Source of the DNA: WRKB01 sp031551145
Lineage (GTDB): Bacteria > Desulfobacterota > Desulfovibrionia > Desulfovibrionales > Desulfovibrionaceae
Direction of reading: 5' to 3'
NCBI GenBank assembly: GCA_031551145.1
Contig: JAVBNZ010000028.1
Coordinates: forward strand, 1-59,653
DNA: 59,653 nt
Part shown: in pieces, positions 1 to 7,759 of the stretch
Numbering within the stretch: position 1 is the stretch's first letter
Layout of the letters: the number at the start of each line of letters is the position of its first letter
Made by a program: the position numbers and the translations under genes
The notes under the pieces: generated by a model
What the model saw: only the letters and a program-made list of their open reading frames with translations
What the model was told of the DNA's origin: nothing
The model's database searches: none

Positions 1-99
1 ACGTCCTCGTACCCGTCTTATCGCCCGGAGCAGGGTTTTCTTGAGGCTTCCCCGCAAATTTTCTTCCGGTACAAGGCCTTGAGAGCGGATTGTTTTTGA
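1..99 (+). CDS. possible C-terminal end of a gene entering from the left
   Basis: Frame 1 is open from the first base to a TGA at 97-99, giving 32 residues that end in KALRADCF. Some minus-strand frames are also open across this short stretch, so the coding call rests only on the plausible residue mix. I do not recognise the protein, and non-coding DNA is a real alternative. Confidence 0.25.
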   Translation, partial: TSSYPSYRPEQGFLEASPQIFFRYKALRADCF

Positions 100-184
100 A
101 ACTCCCCCTCCGGCGCTTCACGGCGAAATGCGATTTCGCCTACGCCTGCGGGGCGGAATCCGCTTCACTTCGTTCCGCGTCTTC

Positions 185-209
185 AGAGCATTTGCGAAAA
201 AAATGCTCT
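185..209. terminator. hairpin, possible bidirectional terminator
   Basis: A 9-bp perfect stem, AGAGCATTT (185-193) with AAATGCTCT (201-209), encloses a 7-nt loop GCGAAAA. It is moderately A/T-rich and has no clean T-run after it, so terminator function is inferred. Confidence 0.4.
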
Positions 210-229
210 CAAACCCTGTATTGCGGAAA

Positions 230-250
230 AAAATTCCCTGCTGGAATTTT
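230..250. terminator. AT-flanked hairpin, possible terminator
   Basis: An 8-bp perfect stem, AAAATTCC (230-237) with GGAATTTT (243-250), has a 5-nt loop CTGCT. The A-run on one side and T-run on the other would allow termination in either direction, though the stem is weak. Confidence 0.4.
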
Positions 251-495
251 GCAATAAATATTCCAATATCGCCACTTTCCTCAAGCGGCGGCGTGCCCGC
301 AAGCCGCCCCGATCCGGCGAACCGTGCCGTGCGCCTGGAAAACAGCATTGCCAAAGGAGAACAATCCCGACCGATACGGCCTCTTCGCGGCCCGCCGGCG
401 GTATTCCGGGCATGACGGATAATGGAGTTGCGCAACGCCTTGCCGCCTTTCTTTGCGTACAACATTCCGGCAATACGGGATATTTCGGGCATCTA

Positions 496-523
496 TTGCA
501 TTTTCTTCAAAATTTGATAGTAT
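496..523 (+). promoter_or_regulatory. candidate sigma-70 promoter for the FapA-like operon
   Basis: TTGCAT (496-501) and TAGTAT (518-523) are separated by 16 nt, about 68 nt before the ATG at 591. Both hexamers match the consensus in part. A sigma-54 site was looked for here and does not fit the required spacing. Confidence 0.35.
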
Positions 524-590
524 TTAAAAAAAATCACCGTCGCAGATCGCCGCCTCTTCCGGGATTTGCGACATTTCCCCCCTGATTCAC

Positions 591-1736
591 ATGGCATACT
601 ATCTTCGTCATTACTTCGATCCGGACTTGGATCACCTCGCGCTCAAGCCGCGACTCAGTTCCGACGACAACGCCGACAGGTACAACCTCGGCTATGTGCA
701 GAACGTGATCAGCGGCCAGGTGCTCGCTGAAATCGTGCCCCTGAACGAGGCCGAAGAACAGGATCCCGCGCTCGAACGGCGCTTTATTCTGCAAAGGCCG
801 CACCTGCCCCAGGGGCGGAACACCCGCATCGATCCCAATTATCCCCACTATCTGCTGGCCGACGCCAACGGCTATGTCTTCTACCTCGAAGATCTCATCA
901 CGGTGAAGAAACTGCTGAACGTGCGCCGCGACGTGGATTTTCACACCGGCAACATCTTCTTTGTCGGCGACGTTGCCGTGCACGGCAACGTGCGGGCCGG
1001 CTTCGAAGTGCAGGCCAACCGGGTGCTGGTCAAGGGCATGGTGGAAGGCGGCGTGGTGCGCGCCCAGGGCGACCTTGCCCTGGAAGGCGGCGCCAGGGGC
1101 GGAGCCGGCGGACGCTGCCTCCTGAGCGCGGGCGGCAACCTGCGCCTGCCTTTCGCGGAAAAGGCGGAACTGCGGGCCGGGGGCACCATTTATATAGAAC
1201 GCACCTGCCAGCACGCCCAGATTTACGCCGACAAAAACCTGATCGTCAAAGACAGGCTCCAGGGCGGAAAAATCCACGCCGCGGGCACCGTGTATGTGGA
1301 AAACCAGCTCGGCACCTCCAGCGCCGCGGCGACCCACATCTATCTCGGCTACAACGCCCTGCGCATGCGCCGCCTGGAAAAACTCGACGTGGTGCTGGAC
1401 GATCTGGCCACACGCGTGGCCCATTACACCGCCGTGGCCGGACACCTGCCCCCGGATGCCACCGCCACCAGCCGCAAGCTCGCCATGGCCCGGCAAAAGC
1501 TCAAAGTGCTCAGGGAGCGGCGCGGCACGCTGTGGGAAGCCCTGGACAGCGACGAAAAACAGGCCGACTGCTGCCGCCTCATCGTGCCCGGCAAGGTGTA
1601 CCCCGGTGTGGAGGTTTCCATTGGCAGGGCGTTCCTTTCCGTGGAAACCATGTACAAGGGCGTTGTCTTCCACCTGCAGGGGGAAGAGGTCGTCGTCAGC
1701 CCCTACAGGCCCACCTTCCTTTCCGTTCCCAAATGA
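591..1736 (+). CDS. FapA/DUF342-family protein
   Basis: A 381-residue protein of the FapA (DUF342, flagellar assembly protein A) family. From about residue 100 it has the run of short repeats alternating Gly with hydrophobic residues expected of the DUF342 beta-helix (GDVAVHGNV, VLVKGMVEGG, LALEGGARGG, GGTIYIERT). A charged, probably coiled segment follows at about 255-320, then a last beta-rich part. There is no signal peptide, so it is cytoplasmic. The molecular role of the family is poorly defined and is linked to polar flagella. The next gene overlaps its stop codon, so the two are probably translated together, and a hook operon lies downstream. Confidence 0.85.
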   Translation: MAYYLRHYFDPDLDHLALKPRLSSDDNADRYNLGYVQNVISGQVLAEIVPLNEAEEQDPALERRFILQRPHLPQGRNTRIDPNYPHYLLADANGYVFYLEDLITVKKLLNVRRDVDFHTGNIFFVGDVAVHGNVRAGFEVQANRVLVKGMVEGGVVRAQGDLALEGGARGGAGGRCLLSAGGNLRLPFAEKAELRAGGTIYIERTCQHAQIYADKNLIVKDRLQGGKIHAAGTVYVENQLGTSSAAATHIYLGYNALRMRRLEKLDVVLDDLATRVAHYTAVAGHLPPDATATSRKLAMARQKLKVLRERRGTLWEALDSDEKQADCCRLIVPGKVYPGVEVSIGRAFLSVETMYKGVVFHLQGEEVVVSPYRPTFLSVPK

Positions 1737-3430
1737 GCAGGAGCGCCCCCCACATTCTTGCCGGAGCTTCCGGCCCGCGCGACATCTATGTGGAACGCGA
1801 GGGCGGCAGGCTGCATGTGCTGGGGCCGGGCGGGCCGCAACGCGAACTGGACATCGCGGCCGGAGCGGATTTTTCCAAACCCTGCCTGCCGGTGCTGCTC
1901 GGCGCCGGGCTCGGACACGCGGCCGCAGCGCTGCTTGCGCACTGCACGCCGGAACGGCCGCTCATCGTCGTGGACAGGGAAGAAGACATCCTCGCCGCAA
2001 GCGGCCTCATGGAACGCCTTAAGGACGATGCCGTGCTCTGGGTGCGGGACCCCGACCCCGAAGAAGCCCTGAATCACCTTACCCGCATTCAGGCGCGGCA
2101 CGGCGATCTGCCGCTCACACCCCTGGCGCATCCCTTCTATCTGCGCCTGGATCGCGCCTATTACGGCTTTTTGCGCGACAAGCTCGCGGCCGGCGCGCGC
2201 TTCGACTTCTGGGGCCGGGCGATCAGGCCCCGCTTTTGCTCCGGCGCGCCCAGACTGCTGCTGATCACCAGCAGGTATTTTCTGATGGGCGAAGTGGTGC
2301 GGGCCTGTAAACGCCTGGGGGCCGAGCATTATCTGCTCACCCTGGAAGACGAGGAACTGGCGCAGAAGGAATTTGTGGAGCGCCTGCTCAAGGTCGTGCT
2401 TGAATTTTCGCCGGATGCCGTGCTCACCCTCAACCACCTCGGCGTGGACAGAGAGGGCGTGCTCACGGATCTGTTGGCCCGACTGCAGCTTCCGCTGGCT
2501 TCCTGGTTTGTGGACAATCCCCACCTCATCCTGCACCTCTACCACAAACTGGTCAGCCCCTGGGTGACGATTTTCACCTGGGACGCGGACAATCTGCCCG
2601 GCCTGCGCGCAATGGGCTTTGATCACGCCTTCCATCTGCCGCTGGGCACGGACCCCGAACGCTTCAAACCGACCGGGGCCGCCGCGCCGCCGCATCCTTC
2701 CTGGCGCAGCCGGGTGTCCTTCGTCGGCAACTCGATGGTCTACAAGGTCGCAAAACGCATGGAGGCCGTGCGCTTTCCCCGCGCCCTGCTGCGCGGTTAC
2801 CGCGATACGGCGGCCGCTTTCGGCGAAAGCGAGGAACGGCTGGTGCGCGATTTTCTGCCGGCCTACAGCGCCGAGCAGTCCGCCGCCTACGCGGCCCTGC
2901 CGGACAACGAAGCCCGGCTGGCCTTCGAAGCCATGATCACCTGGGAAGCCACCCGGCAGTACCGCACCCGCTGCGTGCGCGAAATTCTCCCCTTCAATCC
3001 CCTGATCGTGGGCGACAGGGGATGGCGGCAGAACTTCAAAAACGAGCGTTCCCCCTGGCGGCTGCTGCCCGAACTCAGCTACTATTCCGATCTGCCGGCC
3101 TTCTATCCCTGGTCGGACATCAACTTCAACTGCACGAGCAAGCAGATGAAGGGCGCGGTGAATCAGCGCCTCTTCGACGTGCCCGCCGCCGGGGCCTTTG
3201 TGCTCACGGACACGCGCGCGCAAACCGAGGAGCTCTTCGAGATCGGCAAAGAGCTCATCTGCTACGGCGAGCCGGAAGAAATTCCTGAGCTTGTCCGTTA
3301 TTACCTGGATCACGATGCGGAACGCACGCGCATCGCCGCCGCGGCGCGCGCCCGCGTGCTGGCCGAGCATACCTGGACGCACCGCGTGGAGACCGTTATC
3401 CGGCGCATGCGCGAAGTATACGGGAAATGA
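1733..3430 (+). CDS. CgeB/DUF3880-type glycosyltransferase
   Basis: The start ATG overlaps the preceding stop (ATGA at 1733-1736), giving 565 residues. The middle part (about 170-310) has the DUF3880 features, including a SWFVDNP motif and a LPLGTD turn. The C-terminal part (about 460-560) resembles glycosyltransferase group-1-like domains of CgeB proteins, with a NQRLFDVPAAGAFVLTD stretch. The family transfers sugars to proteins or surface structures from nucleotide sugars. The location between a FapA-like gene and the hook and flagellin genes suggests flagellin glycosylation, which is inference. The sugar and acceptor cannot be read from the sequence. Confidence 0.8.
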   Translation: MSRSAPHILAGASGPRDIYVEREGGRLHVLGPGGPQRELDIAAGADFSKPCLPVLLGAGLGHAAAALLAHCTPERPLIVVDREEDILAASGLMERLKDDAVLWVRDPDPEEALNHLTRIQARHGDLPLTPLAHPFYLRLDRAYYGFLRDKLAAGARFDFWGRAIRPRFCSGAPRLLLITSRYFLMGEVVRACKRLGAEHYLLTLEDEELAQKEFVERLLKVVLEFSPDAVLTLNHLGVDREGVLTDLLARLQLPLASWFVDNPHLILHLYHKLVSPWVTIFTWDADNLPGLRAMGFDHAFHLPLGTDPERFKPTGAAAPPHPSWRSRVSFVGNSMVYKVAKRMEAVRFPRALLRGYRDTAAAFGESEERLVRDFLPAYSAEQSAAYAALPDNEARLAFEAMITWEATRQYRTRCVREILPFNPLIVGDRGWRQNFKNERSPWRLLPELSYYSDLPAFYPWSDINFNCTSKQMKGAVNQRLFDVPAAGAFVLTDTRAQTEELFEIGKELICYGEPEEIPELVRYYLDHDAERTRIAAAARARVLAEHTWTHRVETVIRRMREVYGK

Positions 3431-3434
3431 CGTT

Positions 3435-4841
3435 GTGAGCGCCGATCCCAATCTTGTGCTGCAAATGCGGCGCATGGGCGATCTCATCCTGAGCTTTCCT
3501 CTCTTCGCAACCCTGCGCGCGGCGGAACCCGAGCGCCCGGTGTGGGTTGTGGCCGAAGAACGTTTTTTCAAGGATCTCCTTCCTTTCGCGCCCGATGTCG
3601 TCTTTTTCCCCTCCACGGCCGCGCCGCGCCTGACCGGAAGGCATTTCCGCCGCATCATCAATTTGAGCCACAGGGAAGACGCCGCCCGGCTCTGCGCCGA
3701 ACTTCCGGCCGAGGAACGCTTCGGCCCTCTGCGCACGCCCGGCGGAAACCATATCTCCGGCTGGTGGCAGTTGTACCGGGCTTCCGTCGTCCACAACAAC
3801 CGTCACAATCGCTTTCACTGGGCCGATCTCAACCTGCTCGACCTTGTGCGCCCGGAACAACTGCGCCGCATGCAGCCGCGCGAACCCCGGCCGGCCGGGG
3901 GCGGGCGCGTGGGACTTTTTGTCGGCGCAAGCGAGGAAGCCAAGCGCCCCCTGCCCGCCTTCTGGGGCGAACTGGCTGCGGAACTGGCGCGCAGGGGCCT
4001 GCATCCCGTGCTGCTGGGCGGCCCGGAAGATTCCCCGCTCGCCGCCGAGGCCGCCCGCCTGAGCGGCATGCCGCGCATCAACCTGTGCGGCCGCTTTGAT
4101 CTGCGCGCCTTTGCCGAATTCGTGCGGGAACTGGATCTGTTCGTCGTGCCCGATACGGGCCCCATGCACCTGGCCGCCTGGCTCGGCGCGCCGGTGCTCA
4201 ATCTCTCTCTGGGGCCGGTGCAGGCCTGGGAAACAGGCCCGACCGCGCCGGGGCATCATGTGCTGCGTTCCGGGGCTTCCTGCTCCGGCTGCTGGGCCTG
4301 CGCGCGCAAAGGGCAGCCCTGCCGCGCGCCCTTTGCGCCCAAACGCGCGGCACTGGTTGCGCACACCCTGCTGAAGGAATCCGGCCGCCTGCCGGATCTG
4401 CGCCTGCCGGGCCTGGAAATCCTCGTTACGGCGCGCACGTCCCACGGACTCCACGATCTGCGTCGGCTTACGCCCCGTGCGCCGAACGCGCGCGAGGCCC
4501 TGGGAACATTCTGGCGGGCCTGGTTTCTGGAGCGCTCCCCCCAAAAGTATCCGCCTGACGCCGCGCGGGCCGCCCGCGATCTGGCCGTTGCCTTTCCTCG
4601 CCTGCCCGCCGTGATGAGCAGGGCAACGGCCCGCTGCCTGCATCATTGCGCGCACGCAGCACGGGCCGGCGAAATCCTGCCCCCGGATTTTTGGAAAACC
4701 CCCCCCCCCCTCTTTCGCCCCCTGAGCGGACACGCCCAGATCTTCCTGCAAAACGAAGAATACTCCAAGACCGCCTGGGAAAAGGTCCTCACCGAACTTG
4801 AAGACTTTTCCCGCTTGCTTTCTCCTCTCTCTGTAGACTAA
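3435..4841 (+). CDS. glycosyltransferase family 9 (heptosyltransferase-like) with a poly-C tract
   Basis: A GTG start at 3435, 4 nt after the preceding stop, gives 468 residues. Family-9 features are clear: an N-terminal QMRRMGDLILSFPLFATLR segment, GLFVGAS near residue 158, an LLGGPEDSPLA loop, and VVPDTGPMHLAAWLGAP before a Cys-rich CSGCWACARKGQPC segment. Family members transfer heptose or related sugars. A C-terminal extension of about 130 residues follows the enzyme core. A 12-C homopolymer at 4699-4710 lies inside that extension and encodes consecutive prolines. With the neighbouring CgeB-type enzyme it probably modifies flagellin or a surface glycan; this is inferred from context. Confidence 0.85.
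   Translation: MSADPNLVLQMRRMGDLILSFPLFATLRAAEPERPVWVVAEERFFKDLLPFAPDVVFFPSTAAPRLTGRHFRRIINLSHREDAARLCAELPAEERFGPLRTPGGNHISGWWQLYRASVVHNNRHNRFHWADLNLLDLVRPEQLRRMQPREPRPAGGGRVGLFVGASEEAKRPLPAFWGELAAELARRGLHPVLLGGPEDSPLAAEAARLSGMPRINLCGRFDLRAFAEFVRELDLFVVPDTGPMHLAAWLGAPVLNLSLGPVQAWETGPTAPGHHVLRSGASCSGCWACARKGQPCRAPFAPKRAALVAHTLLKESGRLPDLRLPGLEILVTARTSHGLHDLRRLTPRAPNAREALGTFWRAWFLERSPQKYPPDAARAARDLAVAFPRLPAVMSRATARCLHHCAHAARAGEILPPDFWKTPPPLFRPLSGHAQIFLQNEEYSKTAWEKVLTELEDFSRLLSPLSVD
4699..4710 (+). repeat. 12-nt poly-C tract inside the glycosyltransferase gene
   Basis: Twelve consecutive C residues lie in frame within the C-terminal extension. Losing one C would give a TGA at 4723-4725, only four codons past the tract. 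Gaining one would replace the normal end with a different tail of about two dozen residues. No other homopolymer of this length was noticed in the window. Confidence 0.9.
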
Positions 4842-4854
4842 CCCTTCCCCGCTC

Positions 4855-4877
4855 TTGGGAATGTTCGATATTCCCAA
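4855..4877. terminator. hairpin after the glycosyltransferase gene
   Basis: An 8-bp perfect stem, TTGGGAAT (4855-4862) with ATTCCCAA (4870-4877), has a 7-nt loop 14 nt after the stop. No T-run follows, so intrinsic termination is uncertain. Confidence 0.35.
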
Positions 4878-5023
4878 CCTCGCCATTCCCTTGCAGACGG
4901 GACGAGGCATTTTCCGCGCCCCCGGAAATTTTTTTCAAGACGAAGTCTAAAGTTCAGGCAAATTCTGCCGAGGAAAATTTTTCCTTTTCATGTAACCAAC
5001 TAAAATATCTCATATGCATCCAC

Positions 5024-5039
5024 CGGCACGATCCTTGAA
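5024..5039 (+). promoter_or_regulatory. sigma-54-like promoter for the hook operon
   Basis: CGGCAC-N5-TTGAA keeps the -24 GG and the correct 10-nt spacing but has GA in place of the -12 GC. It lies 25 nt before the fliK start. Hook genes are commonly sigma-54 dependent in flagellated proteobacteria, and a perfect site stands before flagellin in this window, which supports the call. Confidence 0.45.
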
Positions 5040-5064
5040 TTCGTAGGCCGCAAGGAGAACCGGT

Positions 5065-6963
5065 ATGCATATTCTTCCCATGCTCGAAATTGCGGGAACG
5101 GCCGCGGATGTTCTTTCCGATCTGGTTTCAGGCGGCGGCAAGAATGACGGCGGATTTGCCGACACCCTGCGCCGCTACCAGGCCCTGGCCGAAGAAAGCA
5201 AAAAGCTTGAAGGCGGAAATCTGGAAGTGCAGCAACGCGCCCGCGCGGCCATGGAGCTTGAAAGCGCCGACGCGCATGACAATGTCGTGCGGGAAAGCCT
5301 CACACCGGAAAGCACCCCTTCCTCCCGCGCCCTTGAGGATATGGAAGAATCCTCGGCCAAGCAAAACGAGCAGCAGACCAACGCGCCCCTGGAACAGGCT
5401 CCGCAAAGCACCGCGCACAGCGACAACGGCATTCTGTATGAAGTCGGCGAAGTGGGCTTCACCCAGCAGGAACTTTCCGAACTGCGCGACAGCCTGCTCA
5501 AGGAAGGTCTGGCGCCCGAAACCCTGAGCGCCCTCGAACAGCTTGCCTCCCATCCCCACGGCGCCACGTTGGGGCAGCTTCTGGCGCTCATGCACGGCAG
5601 CGTGCTTTCCGGCAAGCCCAATCTTTCCGCCGAAGACAAGCAGAATCTTCTGAACTTCGCGGACAAGATAGACAGCAGCGGCACTCTCGGCAAAAAGATG
5701 CTCAGCCTGCTCGAAAACGGGCAGGGACTGGACGCCTGGAACCTGATGCGCGGCTCCCTGGAGTCGCTCGACAACATCACGCTCCTGGCAGGCGACGTCA
5801 CCGCTCTGGGCAAGGCCTTCAATCTGAGCAAGGATACCTTGAGCAAAATTCTCGCCCAGTTCGGGGATTCCGACGGGCTGATGCTCTCGCCCGGCGTGTT
5901 CAACGCGCTTATGGTTCCGGCCCAGCAGGAACTGCAGAACCGCGACGGACAGAAGAACAAGCTCGCCCAGGCCCTGGAAAGTCACCTCCAGCCGCTGATC
6001 GTCAAGGCGCGCAACCGCGCCGAAAGCGAACGCAAGGCCGCGAAGGGAGCGGATCGCAGAACGCAGCAAAGCGAAATTCTCATCCGCGACAAGTTCATGG
6101 ACAAGTTCCACAACGAAGTCGCCGGAATAGAAAAAGATACAAAGCACGCCACGCAGCCCGCGCACACGGCGAATCTGAAGCCGGCGGACGAACATCTGCT
6201 CAAGGACAAGCCGCAGGACTTTTCCGGCAAGTCGGACATGGGCGAATGGCAGAAGAACATGGTGCGCGTGCGCGAGGAAAATCCCCTCGGCAACAGCCTC
6301 CGCGACGGGCGGCAGAACGGGCGGCAGGCCGATCGTGAAAACGGCCGCGATCTGCTCCTTTCCCGCATAGAAGCGAGCGCTCCGCGCCGGACCCATGTCG
6401 CGCAGAACAATTCCGCCGCCTTCGGCGTGCAGGCGGATATGCAGACGCAGGCCGGAACCGCGGCGGCCGCCCGCAATTCCGCCTCCGCACCCTTGGCGCG
6501 CCAGGCCGCGCAGCAGGTGGAACAGGGTTTTTTAACCACCCTGAACAACGGCGGCCGCCGGCTGGAACTCCAGCTCAATCCCGGCGAACTCGGCGCCGTT
6601 ACTCTTGTCCTCACCACAGGCAAAGGCGGGGAAGTCAGCGCCCTGATCCGTTCCGAAAAGACGGAAACCGCGGAACTTATGTCGCGTCAGCTTGATATCA
6701 TCCGCACCAACCTGGAACAGCAGGGCGTGAAGGTGGACAAGCTGGAAGTGCAGAGCGGCCCGATGAACAACCAGGAGCAGCAGCTCTGGCAGGGCATGGA
6801 ACAGCACAACTCCATGCTGGAGCAGCAGGAACGCCGCGACAATCTCGAGCGCCTGCGCCGCCTCGGCAGGCGCGGCGAAAGCGGATCGTCCGCGGCACAG
6901 GAAATGCAAAATATCCCGCATACGGCAGAAATTTCCGGGCAGGGCCTCCATCTGGTGGCCTAG
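5065..6963 (+). CDS. fliK: flagellar hook-length control protein FliK
   Basis: 632 residues with AAGGAG 9 nt before the ATG. FliK is exported and measures the hook, switching secretion from hook to filament subunits. The N-terminal three quarters are Gln/Ala/Glu-rich and poorly conserved, as usual. The conserved C-terminal hook domain is at about 490-565: RRLELQLNPGELGAV, then ALIRSEKTETAELM and LRTNLEQQGV-like sequence. The length is within the broad family range. It is followed after 27 nt by flgD and then by flgE, a standard hook cluster. Confidence 0.92.
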   Translation: MHILPMLEIAGTAADVLSDLVSGGGKNDGGFADTLRRYQALAEESKKLEGGNLEVQQRARAAMELESADAHDNVVRESLTPESTPSSRALEDMEESSAKQNEQQTNAPLEQAPQSTAHSDNGILYEVGEVGFTQQELSELRDSLLKEGLAPETLSALEQLASHPHGATLGQLLALMHGSVLSGKPNLSAEDKQNLLNFADKIDSSGTLGKKMLSLLENGQGLDAWNLMRGSLESLDNITLLAGDVTALGKAFNLSKDTLSKILAQFGDSDGLMLSPGVFNALMVPAQQELQNRDGQKNKLAQALESHLQPLIVKARNRAESERKAAKGADRRTQQSEILIRDKFMDKFHNEVAGIEKDTKHATQPAHTANLKPADEHLLKDKPQDFSGKSDMGEWQKNMVRVREENPLGNSLRDGRQNGRQADRENGRDLLLSRIEASAPRRTHVAQNNSAAFGVQADMQTQAGTAAAARNSASAPLARQAAQQVEQGFLTTLNNGGRRLELQLNPGELGAVTLVLTTGKGGEVSALIRSEKTETAELMSRQLDIIRTNLEQQGVKVDKLEVQSGPMNNQEQQLWQGMEQHNSMLEQQERRDNLERLRRLGRRGESGSSAAQEMQNIPHTAEISGQGLHLVA

Positions 6964-6990
6964 TCCCGAACCGCACACGGAAGGTGAATT

Positions 6991-7701
6991 ATGAGCCAGA
7001 TCAACGCGGGCATAGCGACATCCACCCAACTCAGCAACGCGGTGCGCGAAACCAAGGGCGACAACCTCGGCAAGGACGATTTTCTCCTGCTGCTGGTCAC
7101 GCAGTTCAAGTATCAGGACCCCCTGAATCCCATGGACGACAAGGAATTTGTTTCCCAGCTCTCGCAGTTCTCCAGCCTTGAACAGCTGATGAACCTCAAT
7201 ACGAGCATGGAAGGCCTCACCGGCGCCACCAAGGAGCAGCAGATGATGAACGCGGGCTCCTACATCGGCAAGGATGTGGGCGCGGGCGGCAACTCCATCG
7301 CAGTGAAGGACGACAAGGTCAGCATCTACTACTACGCCTTCGGCGAAACCATGAGCAAGGGCACGATCAACGTCTACGATCAGAACATGCAGGTCGTGTA
7401 CTCCGAAACGCTCGGCGCCAAGGCGGCGGGCACCCACAAGTTTGAATGGAACGGCGTCAGGTACGACGGCAGCAGAGCCCCCGAGGGCGTATACTACGTG
7501 CGCCTGGAATGCCTGGACGCCAACGGCAAGGCCATGCTCACCGACAATATGGTCACGGGCACCGTGGAAGGCGTCACTTCGAGCGACGGCAAGCTCTATC
7601 TGCGCCTTACCGACGGCCGCACCGTGGCCTTGAGCGACGTGCGCGAACTGGCGGCCCCCGAAGCAGCCGGCAAGGGCACGGATTCCGAAGCAAAATCGTA
7701 A
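6991..7701 (+). CDS. flgD: flagellar hook-capping protein FlgD
   Basis: 236 residues. FlgD caps the growing hook and supports FlgE polymerisation. The N-terminal FlgD signature is present (KDDFLLLLVTQFKYQDPLNPMDDKEFVSQLSQFSSLEQL, about 28-66). A beta-rich core at 85-150 contains KFEWNGVRYDGSRAPEGVYYV, typical of the FlgD Ig-like domain, followed by a short polar tail. It sits between fliK and flgE in the same direction. Confidence 0.95.
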   Translation: MSQINAGIATSTQLSNAVRETKGDNLGKDDFLLLLVTQFKYQDPLNPMDDKEFVSQLSQFSSLEQLMNLNTSMEGLTGATKEQQMMNAGSYIGKDVGAGGNSIAVKDDKVSIYYYAFGETMSKGTINVYDQNMQVVYSETLGAKAAGTHKFEWNGVRYDGSRAPEGVYYVRLECLDANGKAMLTDNMVTGTVEGVTSSDGKLYLRLTDGRTVALSDVRELAAPEAAGKGTDSEAKS

Positions 7702-7726
7702 CATACGAATAGACATAACACACAAA

Positions 7727-7743
7727 GCCGCCATAACGGCGGC
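7727..7743 (+). other. small hairpin upstream of flgE
   Basis: GCCGCC (7727-7732) pairs with GGCGGC (7738-7743) across a 5-nt loop ATAAC, ending a few bases before the GGAGGT ribosome binding site of flgE. It could be a weak terminator for flgD or an RNA element that sets flgE expression; neither is shown. Confidence 0.3.
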
Positions 7744-7759
7744 ACATCGGAGGTAGGTC

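Larger units (their letters stand above)
100..495. other. non-coding stretch with hairpins
   Basis: No convincing gene is visible. Short open frames exist on both strands, but they are Arg/Pro-rich and lack ribosome binding sites and family motifs. The stretch holds two A/T-flanked hairpins (185-209 and 230-250) after a block of short purine/pyrimidine words near 120-180. This looks like an extragenic spacer with terminator-like structure. Confidence 0.5.

Noticed and set aside
118..492. open frames on both strands in the left spacer (up to 124 residues)
   Set aside because: Arg/Pro-rich translations, no ribosome binding site, no family motif, and they overlap hairpins.
486..500. sigma-54 site before the FapA-like gene
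   Set aside because: The GG and GC elements are 9 nt apart rather than the required 10.
1703..3799. 698-codon open frame on the minus strand
   Set aside because: It lies opposite two well-supported glycosyltransferase genes and reflects high GC at third positions.
3396..4910. 504-codon open frame on the minus strand
   Set aside because: Antisense shadow of the family-9 glycosyltransferase, with no recognisable domain.
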